Shown in pieces: positions 5,098 through 7,281 of a stretch of 7,281 bases of DNA. Origin of the DNA: Planctomycetota bacterium (GTDB lineage Bacteria > Planctomycetota > UBA8108); assembly GCA_002708465.1 (NCBI GenBank), contig PAOC01000001.1, positions 1-7,281 of the forward strand. Reading direction: 5' to 3'. A program made the translations under genes and the position numbers. The notes beneath the pieces were generated by a model. The model was not told where the DNA came from, did not search any database, and saw only the letters and a program-made list of their open reading frames with translations. The stretch's first letter is position 1. The number at the start of each line of letters is the position of its first letter.

Positions 5098-7031
5098 TGG
5101 GAAAAAACCTCCCGGGCAATCGTACGACTGTTTTCCTGCTCCTTGTCGCCGCGGGGCTGACGGCCTACGCCTACTATTTTGGGATAGAGATGCAGGCCTG
5201 GTCGGGTGCGGTGAAGGCCTTCGGAGATATCCAGCATGCCGACATCGTCGAGCTGGAGATCGTTCACGGCATCTCCGATGAGGAGGTGGCTGCGGGCGCG
5301 GACGAACGCAGGATAGCGCTCGAGCGCAGCGGCGAATATGAATGGAATCTCATTGAGCCGGTCAGGTTCCGCGGTTTCGTTCCCAGGATCCAGGGGATCC
5401 TCTGGGAGATCGTCGATATGGTCAAGGTGGTCGAGTTGCCCCCGGATTCGGAGGCGGCTCGCAGCTGGTGCGAAAAGGCCGGGCCGGGAGTCTCCGTGCG
5501 GTTCAAGACGCGCCAGGGACAGGAGCATTGGATCGAGGTGGGTCGTCAGCATGCGGGCCTGAAGGACGATCTCTATGCGCGCCTGGATCGCGAGCGAATC
5601 ATAGTCACCCGCTCTACGGCAAGGGCCATTTTCTCGGCGGGTCTCGACGAGTTGCGTTCCAAGGCGCTTGTTCCGGTGGCGCCGGCGGATTGCGTGGCTT
5701 TCTCAATCAGCGGCTCCCGGGGGGAGGCCCGCAAGGCTTTTCGTCGTGAGGAGAAAACAGGCAGATGGCGTTTCGCCGATGGGGCCCCTCTCGCCGGCTT
5801 ACTGGCCGACAGGAGGAAGACAGACGAACTGCTCACGACCCTGAATTCGTGGAAGATCAGGCGTTTTATAGAGCCCCAAGACATTACGGGTGAATTCCTT
5901 ACGCGCTGTGGGCTTGATAAGCCCCGCCTGAAGCTGGATGTCGAGCATCGCCGCGGTGATCGGATCGGCCTCGAGTTGGGCAGCGCTTTTGAGAAGGATG
6001 GTGAAGGACTCGTGTGGCTGCGCGCCGCCGAGGGCGGGTTTGTCTTCAGCGCCGCCGACGGGCCCGTGAAGCGTCTCCTCGAGGAGGCCCAGAAATACCA
6101 GACAGCCGCGGTCTTCGACTTCGAAGGCGTCGAGTTCACCGAGGTGCTGTGCAGGGGCCCGGGTGGATCCTTCGTTATCCGGCCGGTCGCTGGAGCTTCC
6201 GTCGGACAGGGTGCTGGTGGGTGGCTGGTGGAGGACGCAGGGAAGAACGAGACCTTCAGGGGCGACCGACAGATCGTGCCCGAGGCGGTTTCCGATCTCA
6301 GGAGCCTGCTGATAGAGAAGTTTTTTGAGCCGGCCACTGCCGCGGGAGAAGGCGAGGGAGCGGCGCCGGGGCTTGGAGAGATCACGGTGAAGACAGAGAC
6401 GGGCGAGTCTCACACCCTGCGCCTGCTTCGGCGTTCCGCGGACCCGAGGGATGCCGAGGTCGATGCCTTCGTGGCAGAGCGCTCCGGCGACCGCAGCCGT
6501 TTCCTCGTTATCTCCAGATGGCCGGGACGCCTGGAGTTCGGATCCGCGGTCTTCAGAGAGAGGGCCATTTCAGAACTCGCGCCGGGGAACGTCGCGGAGC
6601 TGGTCGTCTCCCGGGGCAAAACCTCCTGGGTCCTGGCTCACCTCGCCGGCACCTGGTCCTTCAGTAGTGACCAGGTCGTGCTGCCCGGAAAGAAGCTGGA
6701 TGGGGCCCGGGTGAACAAGGTTGTCGAGGCGCTCCACGGTGATCGATTCCGGGTGGTGAGCTTCGCGCCGGGACTCGCCAAGGAATCCTGGGAAGAGGCG
6801 GGGGTTGGCACGCATGACTTCCACTTGCGGCTCCATCTCCGGAGCTTCCTGGGAGAGCACAAGGGGTTCCGAAAAATTACCGTTGGCACCAGCCAGTCGA
6901 TCGCGGGAGAAGACGGGTTTCGCTATGGGAGGGTTGACAGCTTCTCGGCCCCTTTCGTACTCCAGCCAGGCTTCCCGGCTCTCCTGGATGAACTCGCATC
7001 GCATCTCGCTGAGATTACGGGGGAGCCTTGA
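5097..7031 (+). CDS. Membrane-anchored DUF4340 protein with four tandem repeats
   Basis: I recognise this as a DUF4340 protein, a family often found directly after GldG-like genes; its biochemical role is unknown. The 644-residue product has a short basic head and one hydrophobic segment (about 11-28), with no obvious cleavage site or lipobox, so it is likely a signal-anchored protein with its body outside the membrane. The body divides into four repeats of about 150 residues starting near 48, 198, 344 and 498. Each has a first half (ADIVELEI, DCVAFSIS, GVEFTEVL and NVAELVVS lead-ins, then a W-containing strand and a helix ending in an I/F-rich turn) and a second beta-rich half ending in a short helix. 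The start ATG overlaps the GldG-like stop by one base (TGATG), with AGGAG at 5086-5090 six bases ahead. It is the last gene of the operon. Because it is co-translated with the transporter, it probably works as its extracytoplasmic partner; this is inference. Confidence 0.88.
   Translation: MGKNLPGNRTTVFLLLVAAGLTAYAYYFGIEMQAWSGAVKAFGDIQHADIVELEIVHGISDEEVAAGADERRIALERSGEYEWNLIEPVRFRGFVPRIQGILWEIVDMVKVVELPPDSEAARSWCEKAGPGVSVRFKTRQGQEHWIEVGRQHAGLKDDLYARLDRERIIVTRSTARAIFSAGLDELRSKALVPVAPADCVAFSISGSRGEARKAFRREEKTGRWRFADGAPLAGLLADRRKTDELLTTLNSWKIRRFIEPQDITGEFLTRCGLDKPRLKLDVEHRRGDRIGLELGSAFEKDGEGLVWLRAAEGGFVFSAADGPVKRLLEEAQKYQTAAVFDFEGVEFTEVLCRGPGGSFVIRPVAGASVGQGAGGWLVEDAGKNETFRGDRQIVPEAVSDLRSLLIEKFFEPATAAGEGEGAAPGLGEITVKTETGESHTLRLLRRSADPRDAEVDAFVAERSGDRSRFLVISRWPGRLEFGSAVFRERAISELAPGNVAELVVSRGKTSWVLAHLAGTWSFSSDQVVLPGKKLDGARVNKVVEALHGDRFRVVSFAPGLAKESWEEAGVGTHDFHLRLHLRSFLGEHKGFRKITVGTSQSIAGEDGFRYGRVDSFSAPFVLQPGFPALLDELASHLAEITGEP
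5238..7004 (+). repeat. Four degenerate tandem protein repeats in the DUF4340 protein
   Basis: The repeats are visible only at protein level. Their starts are at residues about 48, 198, 344 and 498, giving periods of 150, 146 and 154. The first halves end in matching helix-strand segments: GILWEIVDMVKVVEL, ELLTTLNSWKIRRFI, DLRSLLIEKFFEPA and VVEALHGDRFRVVSF. The second halves end in matching strand-helix segments, such as RIIVTRSTARAIFSAGLDEL, GFVFSAADGPVKRLLEE and APFVLQPGFPALLDEL. Sequence identity between copies is low, so this is a by-eye alignment. Confidence 0.6.
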
Positions 7032-7246
7032 GCGGACGCTGCGTGCCGGATGATCGCTGGTTACGGATAAGGCGTAGTGAGCTTCCGTGGCCCCCGGGGA
7101 TTGCCCGTAATAGGGAAGCCCATGGGGGGGCCGGGAACGGCGGATATATCGCGATGGATTTTAGAGGGCGCCGGTTCCGCCGCGCCGGGCGCTGGAAGAA
7201 CCGAGGCGGAGGCCTGTGGGATTCAAGATGCGTCGGGAAACGAAAA
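7032..7246. other. GC-rich noncoding stretch after the operon
   Basis: I see no credible gene here. Short open frames on both strands encode Arg/Gly/Pro-rich text with no recognisable domain and no good ribosome-binding site. The stretch can fold: GCTTCC (7081-7086) pairs with GGAAGC (7114-7119), GGCCCCC (7089-7095) with GGGGGCC (7126-7132), and GCGCCGG (7168-7174) with CCGGGCGC (7185-7192) with one bulge. None is followed by a T tract on the + strand, so I cannot name an intrinsic terminator for the operon. No tRNA or known RNA family was recognised. Confidence 0.5.
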
Positions 7247-7265
7247 AACCCGGACAAACCGGGTT
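7243..7265 (-). terminator. Intrinsic terminator for a convergent minus-strand gene
   Basis: AACCCGG (7247-7253) and CCGGGTT (7259-7265) form a perfect seven-base-pair stem with a five-base loop. Read on the minus strand, the second arm runs straight into a T tract (the A run at 7243-7248). On the + strand the stem is followed by AAAAAAG, so it would not terminate rightward transcription. It therefore most likely ends a minus-strand gene whose coding end lies just past the right edge of the window. Confidence 0.75.
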
Positions 7266-7281
7266 AAAAAAGTAAAGAAAA

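Noticed and set aside
5573..6385. Minus-strand open frame (270 codons) inside the DUF4340 gene
   Set aside because: Its Ser/Arg/Pro-rich composition is typical of an antisense shadow in GC-rich DNA. It has no motif, and the sense gene is well supported.
7015..7267. Short open frames of about 80 codons on both strands after the operon
   Set aside because: Both are Arg/Pro/Gly-rich with no good ribosome-binding site and no recognisable domain, and both run into the terminator hairpin.

Overview
The window looks like a piece of a GC-rich, Gram-negative bacterial chromosome. It holds the 3' nine-tenths or so of a sigma-54 gene (rpoN, 5' end cut by the window edge), a 165-base leader region, and then a tightly packed four-gene operon on the same (+) strand. 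The RpoN region I wording (SPQ..MSMEIL....MDLQERVE.ELE.N) and its C-terminal tail (IPSSRERREY) remind me most of Planctomycetes or related PVC-type bacteria. The operon type (GldA/GldF/GldG-like ABC transporter plus a DUF4340 protein) is also common there. This placement rests on remembered family patterns, not on a search, and is only moderately secure. No mobile element, CRISPR array, tRNA or rRNA is visible.

Layout: 1-1580 rpoN (5' partial). 1581-1745 noncoding leader with several inverted repeats and no convincing promoter. 1746-2723 ABC-2 type ATPase with a non-ATG start. 2720-3490 six-helix ABC-2 permease of the GldF type. 3487-5097 GldG-like membrane-anchored auxiliary protein. 5097-7031 membrane-anchored DUF4340 protein built from four tandem repeats of about 150 residues. 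7032-7281 noncoding and GC-rich, ending in an intrinsic terminator that points leftward, so a convergent minus-strand gene probably ends just beyond the right edge.

The four operon genes overlap at every junction (GTGA, ATGA, TGATG), so they are probably translationally coupled and work as one machine. The ATPase would drive a homodimeric permease in the inner membrane. The GldG-like and DUF4340 proteins would place large domains outside the membrane. In Bacteroidetes the related GldAFG proteins are linked to gliding motility. Outside that phylum the same gene set is widespread without gliding, and its substrate is unknown. RpoN is a separate transcriptional regulator, and nothing in the leader shows that it controls the operon.

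The points most worth a second look are the four-fold repeat architecture of the DUF4340 protein, an approximately 50-residue insertion in the sigma-54 core-binding domain, the set of inverted repeats ahead of the operon, and the high count of the hexamer CTCGAG.
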